The notes under the pieces are model-generated. The model was not told the DNA's origin. It saw only the letters and a program-made list of their open reading frames with translations, and searched no databases. A program made the translations under genes and the position numbers. 64,000 bases of DNA from Nibribacter roseus (GTDB taxonomy: Bacteria; Bacteroidota; Bacteroidia; Cytophagales; Hymenobacteraceae): assembly GCF_042662225.1 (NCBI RefSeq), contig NZ_JBHSYQ010000016.1, positions 186,001-250,000 of the forward strand, given 5' to 3'. Below, one piece after another: positions 43,159 to 51,788 of this stretch (position 1 is the stretch's first letter; every line of letters begins with the position of its first letter).

Positions 43159-43343
43159 AGTCCTGAGTCGCGAGTCGTGAGTCTTGAGTCGGGATTAATA
43201 TTCAGCAATACAGTTATAATCTCTTTTATGTTTTGGGCCTGTTTTCAGGAAAACAGACCTAAAAGACCCTCATCAACTCTCGCCTGTTTCTTGCCGTACT
43301 AAAATTTCATGACTCAGGACTCGCGACTCAAGACTCAGGACTC
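43159..43343. repeat. Heptamer array D: inverted pair enclosing PE14 and entering dprA
   Basis: Left arm (43159-43193) reads GTCCTGA, GTCGCGA, GTCGTGA, GTCTTGA, GTCGGGA. Right arm (43311-43343) reads GACTCAG, GACTCGC, GACTCAA, GACTCAG, GACTC. The right arm lies inside the dprA frame, directly after its ATG. The word GTYNNGA is the same as in array C, about 400 bp away. Confidence 0.9.
43231..43264. repeat. PE14: palindromic element inside heptamer array D
   Basis: TTTTGGGCCTGTTTTC, AG, GAAAACAGACCTAAAA; near-consensus copy between the two arms of array D. Confidence 0.9.
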
Positions 43344-44460
43344 AAATCCGAAGGATTTGCTTTACCAGGTGGCTTTACCGCTGATACCGCACGTGGGCGG
43401 AGGAACGGCGCGTACTTTGGTAAAAGGGTTTGGATCTGCTGAGGCCGTGTTTTCTGCGTCTCAGGAAAGATTAGCCCAGTTGCCTCGTGTAGGAACCACA
43501 GTTCTCCGGAACCTTCTCTCCTATAAATCCTCAGCTTTGCGGGAGGCTGAAGAAATAATCAAAAAAGCGGAAGCCGAAGAAGTACAACTGCTGTATTACA
43601 CCAATCCTGCTTACCCTGACCGGCTCCGCGATTTACCCGATGCCCCACTCCTGTTGTATTACAAAGGCACCGCTGATTTGAATGCGCAGAAAGTCATTAG
43701 CATTGTAGGCACGCGTAAAAGCACCGAGTATGGCAGAATAGTTACGGAACGCATGGTGCAGGATCTGGTGCAACATGAAGCGCTGGTGGTAAGTGGTCTG
43801 GCCTACGGAATAGACATTATTGCGCATCGTGCGGCACTTAAAGCTGGTGTACCCACCGTTGGTGTGATGGCTAACAGCGTAGAAACCGTTTACCCTACCC
43901 AACACACCCGTGATGCGGAGAAGATGGTGCAGAATGGCGGCTTACTTTCTGAGTTCCCCTTCGGCACCAAGCCTGACGCGCCTCGTTTTCCTTCCCGCAA
44001 CCGCATTATTGCCGGCATGTCTGATTGTACCATTGTGGTTGAATCTACGAATAAAGGAGGTTCGCTTATTTCAGCGGATATTGCCCACGGCTACGACCGA
44101 GAAGTAATGGCAGTGCCCGGCCCCATTACTTCTGAAACATCGGAAGGTACAAACCAATTAATTAAAAGCCTGAAGGCAGTGCCTTATACAAAACATCAAG
44201 ACTTGGTAGAGCTCCTGAACTGGGATAAAGCACTGGCACCCGGCGCTGTTGCAAAAGCAGAACCAACTCTTGATTTAACCGCTTTCTCGGAAGACGAACA
44301 GAAAGTTCTGCAGGTGCTGCAGCATGCTGGCCCTACGCACATTGATGTATTAAGCCGCAACACCGATTTTTCAATGGGTCAATTGTCTTCGGTTCTGTTT
44401 ACTTTAGAGATGAGCGGGATGATAAAGGCTATGCCAGGTAAATTATATGGATTAGTTTGA
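43309..44460 (+). CDS. dprA: DNA processing protein DprA (Smf)
   Basis: Binds incoming single-stranded DNA and loads RecA during natural transformation. The 383-residue product has an N-terminal SAM/HhH-like domain (LLYQVALPLIPHVGGGTARTLVKGFGSAEAVF), the Rossmann core (VISIVGTRKSTEYGRIVTERMVQDL, VSGLAYGIDIIAHRAALKAGVPTVGVMANS, SRNRIIAGMSDCTIVVEST, GSLISADIAHGYDREVMAVPGPI) and a C-terminal DML1-like winged helix (THIDVLSRNTDFSMGQLSSVLFTLEMSGMI). The first 12 codons (MTQDSRLKTQDS) are the right arm of heptamer array D. An alternative TTG start at 43357 would remove them and begin at LLYQVAL; I cannot decide between them. Confidence 0.94.
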   Translation: MTQDSRLKTQDSNPKDLLYQVALPLIPHVGGGTARTLVKGFGSAEAVFSASQERLAQLPRVGTTVLRNLLSYKSSALREAEEIIKKAEAEEVQLLYYTNPAYPDRLRDLPDAPLLLYYKGTADLNAQKVISIVGTRKSTEYGRIVTERMVQDLVQHEALVVSGLAYGIDIIAHRAALKAGVPTVGVMANSVETVYPTQHTRDAEKMVQNGGLLSEFPFGTKPDAPRFPSRNRIIAGMSDCTIVVESTNKGGSLISADIAHGYDREVMAVPGPITSETSEGTNQLIKSLKAVPYTKHQDLVELLNWDKALAPGAVAKAEPTLDLTAFSEDEQKVLQVLQHAGPTHIDVLSRNTDFSMGQLSSVLFTLEMSGMIKAMPGKLYGLV

Positions 44461-44461
44461 T

Positions 44462-44483
44462 TTCCAATTCCTAATTAATAGAA
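44462..44483. repeat. Short heptamer-like stretch before the aminotransferase gene
   Basis: GATTTCC, AATTCCT, AATTAAT has the 7-bp spacing of array F's word but only three units and no partner arm; a weak member. Confidence 0.35.
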
Positions 44484-45299
44484 GTGTTCCTAATCTACAA
44501 CGGCCAATCTATACAAGAGTCTGAACTACGGCTGCCGCTCTCAAATCGGGCGTTCCAGTACAATGACGGTTTTTTTGAAACGATTATTCTGAAGGACGGA
44601 CAGGTAAGGTTTTGGCAAGAGCACCTGGAAAGAATAAAGGAGGCTGCGGCGGTATTAAAAATTGATCTGCCTGCTGAGCTTTTGAACAATGATTTTCCGG
44701 AGGTAGTGAAGAAGCTTGCAGCGCAGAATAAGGGTGGCGCCTTTGCCAGAATAAAGCTGAAAGTATGGCGTTCTGGAGCCGGACTTTATACCCCAGAACA
44801 GAATCAAGCTGATTGGCTTCTCACGGCTCAGCCTACTCAAGAACTAGCCATGGCGCCAATCTCTGTAGATGTCTGCCAATCTATTCGCACTATACCCTCT
44901 CCCTTTTCCTCTTTCAAAGGCATAAATTCTCCTGTTTACGTGTTGGCAAGCCAAGAGAAAACGGAAAGGCAGCTAGAAGACCTAATATTGCTTAGTCCGC
45001 TCGGGCACGTGGCGGAACTGACCTACTCTAACATCTTTTGGCTAAAAGATAATACACTCTATACACCAGCCTTAGAAACAGGTTGTTTAAACGGAATCAT
45101 GCGGAGGAAACTGTTAAGATGGGCTACTCAAACCAGCTTTAAAATGGAGGAAGGTTTGTTTGTACCCCAGGCTATACACGAAGCAGAATTAACCTTTGGA
45201 GGAAACGTGACCGGCTTCAGAGTCATCAATTCTCTAGAAGGAATAACCCTGTCAGTAGATAGCAGCTTGTTTGAAAGGATAAGTCAAGTGCTTCAGTAA
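44484..45299 (+). CDS. Class IV aminotransferase (PabC / branched-chain aminotransferase-like)
   Basis: A 271-residue PLP fold-type IV protein from a GTG start. Features: LSNRAFQYNDGFFETIILKDGQVRFWQEHLERI (N-terminal domain), ARIKLKVWRSG, SFKGINSPVYVLASQEKTERQLEDLILLSPLGHVAELTYSNIFWLKDNTLYTPALETGCLNGIMRRKLL with the KxxN-like, E-x-T-SNIF and G-L-G-xxR motifs. It could be 4-amino-4-deoxychorismate lyase (PabC, folate synthesis) or an amino acid aminotransferase; the short length favours PabC. It follows dprA by 23 bp. Confidence 0.87.
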   Translation: MFLIYNGQSIQESELRLPLSNRAFQYNDGFFETIILKDGQVRFWQEHLERIKEAAAVLKIDLPAELLNNDFPEVVKKLAAQNKGGAFARIKLKVWRSGAGLYTPEQNQADWLLTAQPTQELAMAPISVDVCQSIRTIPSPFSSFKGINSPVYVLASQEKTERQLEDLILLSPLGHVAELTYSNIFWLKDNTLYTPALETGCLNGIMRRKLLRWATQTSFKMEEGLFVPQAIHEAELTFGGNVTGFRVINSLEGITLSVDSSLFERISQVLQ

Positions 45300-45311
45300 A
45301 CAACTGTCACA

Positions 45312-45365
45312 AAACTATCTGTTTCAGGTCTGTTTTCGCAAAAACAGCCCTGAAACAGATAGTTT
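45312..45365. repeat. PE15: long-stem palindromic element between convergent genes
   Basis: AAACTATCTGTTTCAGG pairs with CCTGAAACAGATAGTTT (17 bp) around an inner CTGTTTTC..AAAACAG core. Its right end overlaps the stop codon of the M19 dipeptidase gene. The longest outer stem of the family in the window. Confidence 0.9.
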
Positions 45366-46548
45366 ATTTAGTTGGCTCGTTCGCCAGCCAAACTCTGATG
45401 AAATTTCCACCTAGTATTTTCTCTACATCCTTTTTCTTGTACCCTCGCTCCAGCAGTGCTTTCGTGATGAGCGGATATGTACTTACATCTTCTAGACCAG
45501 AAGGTGCTGAAGTAATACCATCATAATCAGAGCCCAGCCCCACATGATCAATTCCCGCTAGTTTTACCACGTGGTCAATATGATCTATCAGGAGTGAAAG
45601 CGGAGGGTTGATGTTGGCAGATTCTGTGGGGTATTTTGTGAACAGTGCCTGCCTTAGCTCCATTCCATCCATGCCTTGCTGGCGCATTTCCTTTATCTCG
45701 GCATCGTGCTTGGTCATAAAGGTGCGAAGCCTTTTGGTGTAGGCACTGTCCAGAAATTCTGAAAAGAAGTTGATATGAATGACACCTCCGTTGTTACCAA
45801 CGGCTTTGATCTGGTCATCTTTAAGATTGCGCGGGTGCGGGCTAAAGGCATAGGCTGAGCTGTGCGATACCAATACAGGTTTGGTAGAGGTTTCAATGGC
45901 GTCCCAGAAGGTTTGCTCCCCCACGTGCGACAGGTCCACCATCATACCTAATTCGTTCATGCGCGTCACCACCTGTTTTCCGAAATCGTTTAGGCCTTTC
46001 TTTCCGTTGTAGCCACTACCCTTGGTTTCATCGGCGGCCGATGAGGCCCAGGAAGTGCTGTTGTTCCAGGTAAGCGTAAGGTAGCGCACACCTCGGGCAT
46101 ACAGTTTGTTCAGGTTGTCGAGGTTGTCTTCTATCATGTGTCCGCCTTCCACTCCGGTAAGAGCGGCAATTTTATTCTGCTTCACTGCTTCCCGCATTTG
46201 AGCCGGAGTGTACACCAGTTGCAGCTTCTCAGGATTTCTGCGCACAATGGCCTCTAGGGAATCTATCTGGTCATTCGCGAATCTAAAGGCGCGGCCAGGG
46301 CCGTACGTTTCGTCACTGAAAACCGCAAAGAGCTGTACATCCACTCCACCTTTCTGCATGCGGACTAAATCTGTATGTGCCTTGCCTGTTAAATCATGCT
46401 CTACCGAGTGCCCCTCCATGACCACCTGTGACAGCACATCGTTATGGGTGTCTACCAGAATGGCTTTTTGGTGAAGTGTTTGATAGTTAGTGGTGCAAGA
46501 GGCGAGCAAAAGAGCAGAAGAAAAAAGGAGGGCAGTTGAGCGGTTCAT
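45364..46548 (-). CDS. Membrane dipeptidase (M19, renal dipeptidase family) lipoprotein
   Basis: Zinc dipeptidase. The 394-residue product starts with a lipoprotein signal (MNRSTALLFSSALLLASC, Cys 18), then ILVDTHNDVLSQVVMEG with the metal-binding HxD, LTGVEGGHMIEDNLDNL with the bridging Glu, LTLTWNNSTSWASSA, MVDLSHVGEQTFWDAI with a metal His, VLVSHSSAYAFSPHPRNLKDDQIKAVG with the second metal His, and HVGLGSDYDGI with the substrate-binding Asp. The start at 46548 gives a compact lipoprotein signal; an ATG at 46578 adds 10 residues. Confidence 0.95.
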   Translation of the reverse strand: MNRSTALLFSSALLLASCTTNYQTLHQKAILVDTHNDVLSQVVMEGHSVEHDLTGKAHTDLVRMQKGGVDVQLFAVFSDETYGPGRAFRFANDQIDSLEAIVRRNPEKLQLVYTPAQMREAVKQNKIAALTGVEGGHMIEDNLDNLNKLYARGVRYLTLTWNNSTSWASSAADETKGSGYNGKKGLNDFGKQVVTRMNELGMMVDLSHVGEQTFWDAIETSTKPVLVSHSSAYAFSPHPRNLKDDQIKAVGNNGGVIHINFFSEFLDSAYTKRLRTFMTKHDAEIKEMRQQGMDGMELRQALFTKYPTESANINPPLSLLIDHIDHVVKLAGIDHVGLGSDYDGITSAPSGLEDVSTYPLITKALLERGYKKKDVEKILGGNFIRVWLANEPTK

Positions 46549-46647
46549 GGCAAACGGTTTGAGAGTAGTAGTTGGCAATATAAGGCAAATATTTTTTCAA
46601 ATTTGAGCTTACTAACTACCCACACTTTCGATTTCTTACAGAAAAAC

Positions 46648-46680
46648 AAAAAGCCCCTCCACTAGTAGAGGGGCTTTTTT
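46648..46680. terminator. Intrinsic terminator between the hypothetical and dipeptidase genes
   Basis: AAAAAGCCCCTC / GAGGGGCTTTTT, 8-base loop, with a T-run. On the minus strand it follows the hypothetical gene at 46711-47043; the A-run on the left gives it a U-tract in that direction. Confidence 0.88.
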
Positions 46681-46710
46681 GCATAATGCTTTCAAAAGGA
46701 ATTAAAAAGT

Positions 46711-47043
46711 TTAGCTTTTTTTAGGTGCAACAGCTTCTCCTTTTTTTGCTTTCTTTTTTTGCTTCAGTTTGTCTGCCATAACATAAACTTCACCAAATTC
46801 TTCTGAGAACTTCTCGGCGTCTGAGAGAACTGCATCAATTTTTGTAACCGGATTGGTTCTGTTATGAACAAACTCTTTTATCTCGTCCCAATAGATTGCT
46901 CCAATTGCGCTAACGCATGATAGAAGTAAATAGGCGACAAGACGGGTAGCGGCGGCATCACTGTCTTCAGTAGTGAAAACCATTAAAAATAGACCAGCGA
47001 AAAATGCGAACGCGATCAGATTGGGATAATGCTTATTTTCCAT
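46711..47043 (-). CDS. Small two-helix membrane protein, function unknown
   Basis: A 110-residue protein with two N-terminal transmembrane helices (LIAFAFFAGLFLMVFTTED and RLVAYLLLSCVSAIGAIYW), a cytoplasmic amphipathic stretch and a basic, Lys/Ala-rich tail (LKQKKKAKKGEAVAPKKS). I recognise no family. It is followed by a good terminator and has its own transcription unit, which supports it being real. Confidence 0.7.
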   Translation of the reverse strand: MENKHYPNLIAFAFFAGLFLMVFTTEDSDAAATRLVAYLLLSCVSAIGAIYWDEIKEFVHNRTNPVTKIDAVLSDAEKFSEEFGEVYVMADKLKQKKKAKKGEAVAPKKS

Positions 47044-47380
47044 TTAAGTAAGTTTAAATGTGACCAACAATAATTCTTCAAAACACACAAGCACGTATGG
47101 TATTCCCCCTCCTTCTTATACTAGCATAAATTCAAAAAGTTGTTGTTTTGTTACATTTTTAATATAAATACCTTTTATATATGCTATTATTTTATAAAAA
47201 TATTAACAATAAGCTTCAGGCACTATTTTGAACTTTTATGTAACTATTAATCTATGTGTGATAGTTAAAAAACTGAGTTGCTACCAAATCAACAGTATAA
47301 TCTTGCACAGGTTCGTAAGAGGGAAAGAGTTATATCTAATCTATTACTTTTGTCACAGACCATTTCATAAACCCATAGCC
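47044..47380. other. AT-rich divergent region upstream of pncB
   Basis: A 337-bp, strongly AT-rich gap. TACTTTTG at 47345-47352 is a TAnnTTTG -7 box about 28 bp before the pncB ATG; no clear TTTG lies at the right distance. No palindromic element or heptamer array. An upstream in-frame ATG at 47228 extends the pncB frame but starts far before the promoter box. Confidence 0.45.
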
Positions 47381-48865
47381 ATGAACCTGACCCAACGATT
47401 TCGACCTTCCCTGGCTTTGCTCACTGATATGTACCAGATCGCCATGGCTCAAGGCTATTGGAAAAATAAAATGCATGAGCAGGAGGCGGTCTTTCATTTA
47501 TATTTCCGGAAGAATCCTTTTGAGGGTGGGTACACCATTAGTGCTGGCTTAGAAGATGCCATAGATCTCTTACAGCAGTTTAAATTTGAACAGGAAGACA
47601 TTGCCTACTTACAAAGCCTGACCGGCAGTAAAGAACAACCGCTGTTTGATGAAGGCTTTCTGGAGTATCTGAAAAACATGTCTTTTGAGTGCGATGTGGA
47701 AGCCGTACCGGAAGGAACCTTGGTGTTTCCCAATGAACCTTTGCTGCGGATAAAGGGTCCCATTCTGCAGTGCCAGTTGCTGGAAACACCTTTGCTCACC
47801 ATCATTAATTTTCAATCTCTTATAGCCACTAAGGCAGCCCGTATAGTTGATGCAGCCCAAGGCGACAGAGTTATAGAATTTGGCATGCGCCGCGCCCAAG
47901 GTCCTGACGGGGCACTGTCTGCCACCAGGGCAGCTTTTATAGGCGGCGTGGTAGGTACGTCAAACGTATTGGCGGGGCACCTGTATGGAATTCCGGTTAA
48001 AGGCACCCACGCCCATAGTTGGATTATGTCCTTTAAAGAAGAACAAACGGCTTTTGCTGCCTATGCCCAAGTCTTTCCGCACGATTCTATTTTTCTGGTA
48101 GACACCTACAATACCTTAGAGGGAATAAGAAAAGCGGTAGAAGTTGCCAAGCAAATGCGGGAAAACGGCAGTGAGTTAAAGGGCATCAGACTAGATTCGG
48201 GTGACTTGGCCTATTTGAGCATTGAGGGGCGGAAAATCTTGGACGAGGCTGGTTTCCCTGAGGTTTCTATACTGGCAAGTAATGATTTAGATGAATACCT
48301 GATTCAGAGTCTAAAAACACAGGGTGCCCGGATTGATACCTGGGGCATAGGCACCAAATTGGTTACGGCTTTTGACCAACCCGCCTTAGGTGGTGTCTAT
48401 AAATTGGCTGCCTTAAAAGATGCTGAGGGAAACTGGGAGTTCAAGGTGAAGCTGTCAGAACAGTTAGTAAAAGTTTCTACTCCAGGTGTGTTGCAGGTTC
48501 GCAGGTTCTATAAAAACGGCGCCATTGTGGGTGACATGATTTATTCTGAACCTCTGGGCGTGGAAACACCGGCAACCATGGTGCACCCCAATGACCCTAC
48601 CCAGCGGAAAATCTTTGCCGCAGACTGTACTTCAGAAGATCTGTTGGTGCCCATTTTCCAGAAAGGACAAAAGGTATACTCCTCTCCTTCTTTAACTGAA
48701 ATACAGAATCGCACAAAGCAACAGCTTGGGCTGCTGCACGAAACGTACAGAAGATTTTTAAATCCTCATGCTTACAAGGTAGGGTTAGAAGCTAAATTAC
48801 ATGACCAGAAAATGAATCTGGTAATACATCTCAGAAAAACAGAGCAGCAGAAAAACCATGACTAA
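47381..48865 (+). CDS. pncB: Nicotinate phosphoribosyltransferase
   Basis: First step of the Preiss-Handler pathway: nicotinate plus PRPP to nicotinate mononucleotide. The 494-residue product has ALLTDMYQIAMAQGYWKNKMHEQEAVFHLYFRKNPFEGGYTISAGLEDAI, the MRRAQGPDGALSATRAAFIGGVVGTSNVLAG phosphate/active-site region, THAHSWIMSF with the conserved phosphohistidine, GIRLDSGDL, and a C-terminal cysteine-poor tail. The start at 47381 (MNLTQRFRPSLALL) matches the family; the upstream ATG at 47228 adds hydrophobic non-conserved sequence. Nicotinamidase pncA lies 3 kb away. Confidence 0.96.
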   Translation: MNLTQRFRPSLALLTDMYQIAMAQGYWKNKMHEQEAVFHLYFRKNPFEGGYTISAGLEDAIDLLQQFKFEQEDIAYLQSLTGSKEQPLFDEGFLEYLKNMSFECDVEAVPEGTLVFPNEPLLRIKGPILQCQLLETPLLTIINFQSLIATKAARIVDAAQGDRVIEFGMRRAQGPDGALSATRAAFIGGVVGTSNVLAGHLYGIPVKGTHAHSWIMSFKEEQTAFAAYAQVFPHDSIFLVDTYNTLEGIRKAVEVAKQMRENGSELKGIRLDSGDLAYLSIEGRKILDEAGFPEVSILASNDLDEYLIQSLKTQGARIDTWGIGTKLVTAFDQPALGGVYKLAALKDAEGNWEFKVKLSEQLVKVSTPGVLQVRRFYKNGAIVGDMIYSEPLGVETPATMVHPNDPTQRKIFAADCTSEDLLVPIFQKGQKVYSSPSLTEIQNRTKQQLGLLHETYRRFLNPHAYKVGLEAKLHDQKMNLVIHLRKTEQQKNHD

Positions 48866-48900
48866 AGCCCAGTCTGTTATACAGATATACTAAATTCAAA

Positions 48901-48950
48901 AGCACCTGTTTTAGCGCTGTTTTATGAAAAATAACGCCAAAACAGGTGCT
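48901..48950. repeat. PE16: long-stem palindromic element between convergent genes
   Basis: AGCACCTGTTTTAGCG and CGCCAAAACAGGTGCTT, with inner TGTTTTATG/AAAAATAACG. It lies between pncB and the convergent histidine kinase gene. Confidence 0.9.
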
Positions 48951-48961
48951 TTCTGTAGCCC

Positions 48962-50959
48962 TTATACGCTTATTGCTTCACCTTTTAAAATAAGATTTTC
49001 TACTTTAGGCTTAGGTACTCGTAAGTAAAAGGTGCTGCCTTTCCCCACTTCACTTTCAACCGTGATGCTGGCATTAATACTTTCCAGCAGTTCGCGGCAT
49101 AGCAGTAAGCCCAAACCAGTTCCTTTTTCGTTTAAAGTACCGGCGGTGGAATAGCGTTTTTCAGTAAAAAGGAACGACATCTCCTTTTCTGTCATGCCTT
49201 TGCCAGTGTCTGTCACGTTTATAATCACCTCTTTTTCCAAATCCGTAGCGCCTATGGTTACACTACCTCCTGCCGGAGTAAATTTAATGGCATTCATGAC
49301 CAGGTTCCGGACTACAAAGTTTAGCCGTTCATGATCACTGGTAATGGCAACAGACGCGGGTACTGCGTTAAACAAGGTAATCTGCTTTAGCTCGGCGCTG
49401 TGCATCATCTGGGTGACACTTTCTTCCGCTAATTGTTGCACGTTCAGCTGCTCGTAGGTAATACTGGCTCCGGCCATTTGGGATTTAGCCCAAACCAACA
49501 GATTGTCAAGTAAATTGGTGGCGTTGTCATAGTCTTTGCCCAGCATCTGGAACAGCCTTTTAAACTCCTGATCATTCATTGAGTTATTGTCGGCTAAGTA
49601 AAAAAGAGCTTGTACTGAAGCGAAGGGGCTTCTTAAATCATGAGAAATGATAGAGAAGATTTTGTTTTTGAACGCGTTCAGTTTTTCAAGCTCATCGCGT
49701 TGCTGCCGCACCAGGCGTTCTTGCTTTTCAATTGAGTTTTTTTGCTCATAAATTTCATGGTTTTGCCGCTTCACCTTTTTGTTTATTACCTTTAGAGCCC
49801 TGTTGCGGGACCGCAGTTTAAACCAACTGAAAGACAGTACAAAAAATAGAGACAAAGTTGCTCCCCAGGCTATCCAGTTTAACTGCTGCAATTTGGCTTG
49901 GTGAGCCAATTCTTTCTTGTCATGCTCCTGCTCAGCTAAAAGCTTCTGGTTTTCTAGGTCCCGTTTTTCGGCTTCATATTTAGCCTCGGCCTCGGCCACC
50001 AGTGCTCTACGCCTGTTTGAGTGGAGGGTATCTGTGGCGTAAGAACGAATTAACAGGTTTTCATAGGCGTATCTGTAATTCCCTTGCAATGCATATATCT
50101 CATGCACCTGATCAGCTGACAAGGCCACATCTAAGGTAGAATTGATTTTTTGAGCTAGAGAAAGACTTCTTTTAGATGCCTCAAGGGCTTTGGTGTAATT
50201 CTTCTGGTAGCGGTAAACGTCTGATATATCTCTGAGCACATTGATTTCCCCTGGCAAGTCTTCCAGCTCCCTGTAAATCAGAAGGGACTTGTTCATATTC
50301 TCCAGAGCCTTTTGTAAGGCTCCAGTCTCGGCATTCAATCCGCCTATGTGCTGTAGAGATACCGCATATCCCCTTTTATCATTCAGCTCTTCTTTGAGCG
50401 CAGCTGCTTTCTGAAAATATGGCAGGGCTTCTTTAAACTCTTGCCTGCTCTTGAGCACACTGCCAATGTTATTGTAAAAGCGGCTTAATCCTTTTTTATC
50501 ATTTATACGCTGGGCATACGTAATCCCTTGCTTATAAATTGACAGTGCCTTGTCTATTTCGTTGTTCCTAAAATAGGTGTTGCCCAAGTTCACGTAAGAA
50601 TTGACCACGCCTACTGAATCATTAATCTGCTCTCTGATTTTGAGGGCTTGCTGGTGGGCAGTCATGGCCTTGCCGTACTCTGACGTGATTAGGTAAGCAA
50701 CTCCCCTATAGTTCAGCGCTTGAGCTCTTCCTTTCAGAAAATTTATTTTTGAGGCTAGTTTCTCGGCTTCTACTGATGTCTCTATGGATTTTTTTGGATC
50801 AAATTTAGTATACTGTTCACCTATATGGTTTAAAAGTACCACACGGCCTGAATCTGAAAGGGTCCGTTCTAATTCATTGCGCAAACTGTCTATAACTGAC
50901 TGCTGCGCAATGGCATCTCCCCCCCAGCACAGCAAAAGTGTGGTTAGAAGTCTTTTCAT
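48962..50959 (-). CDS. TPR-containing sensor histidine kinase
   Basis: A 665-residue kinase: signal peptide (MKRLLTTLLLCWGGDAIAQ), a periplasmic array of about six TPR repeats (e.g. VVNSYVNLGNTYFRNNEIDKALSIYKQGI, GLSRFYNNIGSVLKSRQEFKEALPYFQKA), one transmembrane helix (LNWIAWGATLSLFFVLSFSWF, about residues 358-378), a coiled coil, a HisKA domain with phosphoacceptor His near residue 440 (SIISHDLRSPFASVQALF), and HATPase_c with NLVMNAIKFT (N box), DTGKGMTEKE (G1) and GTGLGLLLCREL (G2). No response regulator gene is adjacent. It lies between pncB and pncA; cotranscription with pncA (upstream on the minus strand) is uncertain because PE17 intervenes. Confidence 0.95.
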   Translation of the reverse strand: MKRLLTTLLLCWGGDAIAQQSVIDSLRNELERTLSDSGRVVLLNHIGEQYTKFDPKKSIETSVEAEKLASKINFLKGRAQALNYRGVAYLITSEYGKAMTAHQQALKIREQINDSVGVVNSYVNLGNTYFRNNEIDKALSIYKQGITYAQRINDKKGLSRFYNNIGSVLKSRQEFKEALPYFQKAAALKEELNDKRGYAVSLQHIGGLNAETGALQKALENMNKSLLIYRELEDLPGEINVLRDISDVYRYQKNYTKALEASKRSLSLAQKINSTLDVALSADQVHEIYALQGNYRYAYENLLIRSYATDTLHSNRRRALVAEAEAKYEAEKRDLENQKLLAEQEHDKKELAHQAKLQQLNWIAWGATLSLFFVLSFSWFKLRSRNRALKVINKKVKRQNHEIYEQKNSIEKQERLVRQQRDELEKLNAFKNKIFSIISHDLRSPFASVQALFYLADNNSMNDQEFKRLFQMLGKDYDNATNLLDNLLVWAKSQMAGASITYEQLNVQQLAEESVTQMMHSAELKQITLFNAVPASVAITSDHERLNFVVRNLVMNAIKFTPAGGSVTIGATDLEKEVIINVTDTGKGMTEKEMSFLFTEKRYSTAGTLNEKGTGLGLLLCRELLESINASITVESEVGKGSTFYLRVPKPKVENLILKGEAISV

Positions 50960-51054
50960 GGTTTTTGTTGTCTGTCTTAATCTCTACTAATCTATATAAA
51001 AATACTTTATTATATAGATAATGACGGATTATGATAAAAAAGAATTAGAAAAAA

Positions 51055-51100
51055 AGGGTGTTTTAGACCCGCTTTTTGGAAAACAGGCCTAAAACACCCT
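51055..51100. repeat. PE17: palindromic element between pncA and the kinase gene
   Basis: AGGGTGTTTTAGACCCGC with TTTTTGG loop and AAAACAGGCCTAAAACACCCT; the outer AGGGTGTTTTAG/CTAAAACACCCT stem is perfect (12 bp). Confidence 0.9.
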
Positions 51101-51128
51101 CTTAAAGTAATTTATGCTAATGAGTAAA

Positions 51129-51749
51129 TTAATCCTTGTTTTCCAGTAACTGCTGGCTCTGAATGATTTTTCCGCCTTTCTGCAGTATGTCTGCCTTAGC
51201 CTTTTCAAAACCGCTTTGGTCTATTGCACGTGTGGCATCTTCAATGAAGTAGGTTGAAAAACCTTCTTGCAAAGCATCTTTGGCACTGAAATAAACGCAG
51301 TAGTCGGCGGCAAGGCCTACTAAGTATACCTCTTTCACACCTTTCCCTTTCAGGTAGTCGGCTAGAGCGGTAGATTTCAGGTGGCCGTTGTCATAGAAGC
51401 CGCTGTAAGAATCAATTTCCGGGTCAGTGCCTTTCCTGAAAATGGCTTCTATTTGTTTGGAGTGCAGCTCCGCCGGAAAATCCGCTCCCCTGCTCTCCTG
51501 CAGGCAATGGTCGGGCCACAGCACCTGGTCTAGTCCCTTGAGTTGGGTAAGTTCAAATACATTTTTTCCTGGGTGCTGAGAGGCGAAGCTTTTATGGTTT
51601 TCTGGGTGCCAGTCTTGGGTTGCCACTACCAAATCAAACAAAGGCTGCAATTGGTTGACAACCGGTATAATGGCATCTCCTTCCGGAACGGCCAGTGCCC
51701 CGCCAGGTAAAAAATCATGCTGAATATCTATGATGATGAGTGCTTTCAT
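51129..51749 (-). CDS. pncA: Nicotinamidase/pyrazinamidase
   Basis: Deamidates nicotinamide to nicotinate, which PncB then uses. The 206-residue product has ALIIIDIQHDFLPGGALAVPEGD (catalytic Asp in IDIQ), VVATQDWHPENHKSFASQHP with metal-binding residues, FRKGTDPEIDSYSGF with the catalytic Lys, and YLVGLAADYCVYFSAKDAL with the catalytic Cys near residue 149. The order D-K-C is that of the isochorismatase-like hydrolase family. pncB is encoded 3 kb away. Confidence 0.96.
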   Translation of the reverse strand: MKALIIIDIQHDFLPGGALAVPEGDAIIPVVNQLQPLFDLVVATQDWHPENHKSFASQHPGKNVFELTQLKGLDQVLWPDHCLQESRGADFPAELHSKQIEAIFRKGTDPEIDSYSGFYDNGHLKSTALADYLKGKGVKEVYLVGLAADYCVYFSAKDALQEGFSTYFIEDATRAIDQSGFEKAKADILQKGGKIIQSQQLLENKD

Positions 51750-51788
51750 GAAGTAAAAAATCTGTTTTGCCAGTTAATAATTGAAACG

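Noticed and set aside
42716..43343. Arrays C and D as a CRISPR
   Set aside because: Units are 7 bp without spacers and occur as facing inverted arms; no cas gene is present.
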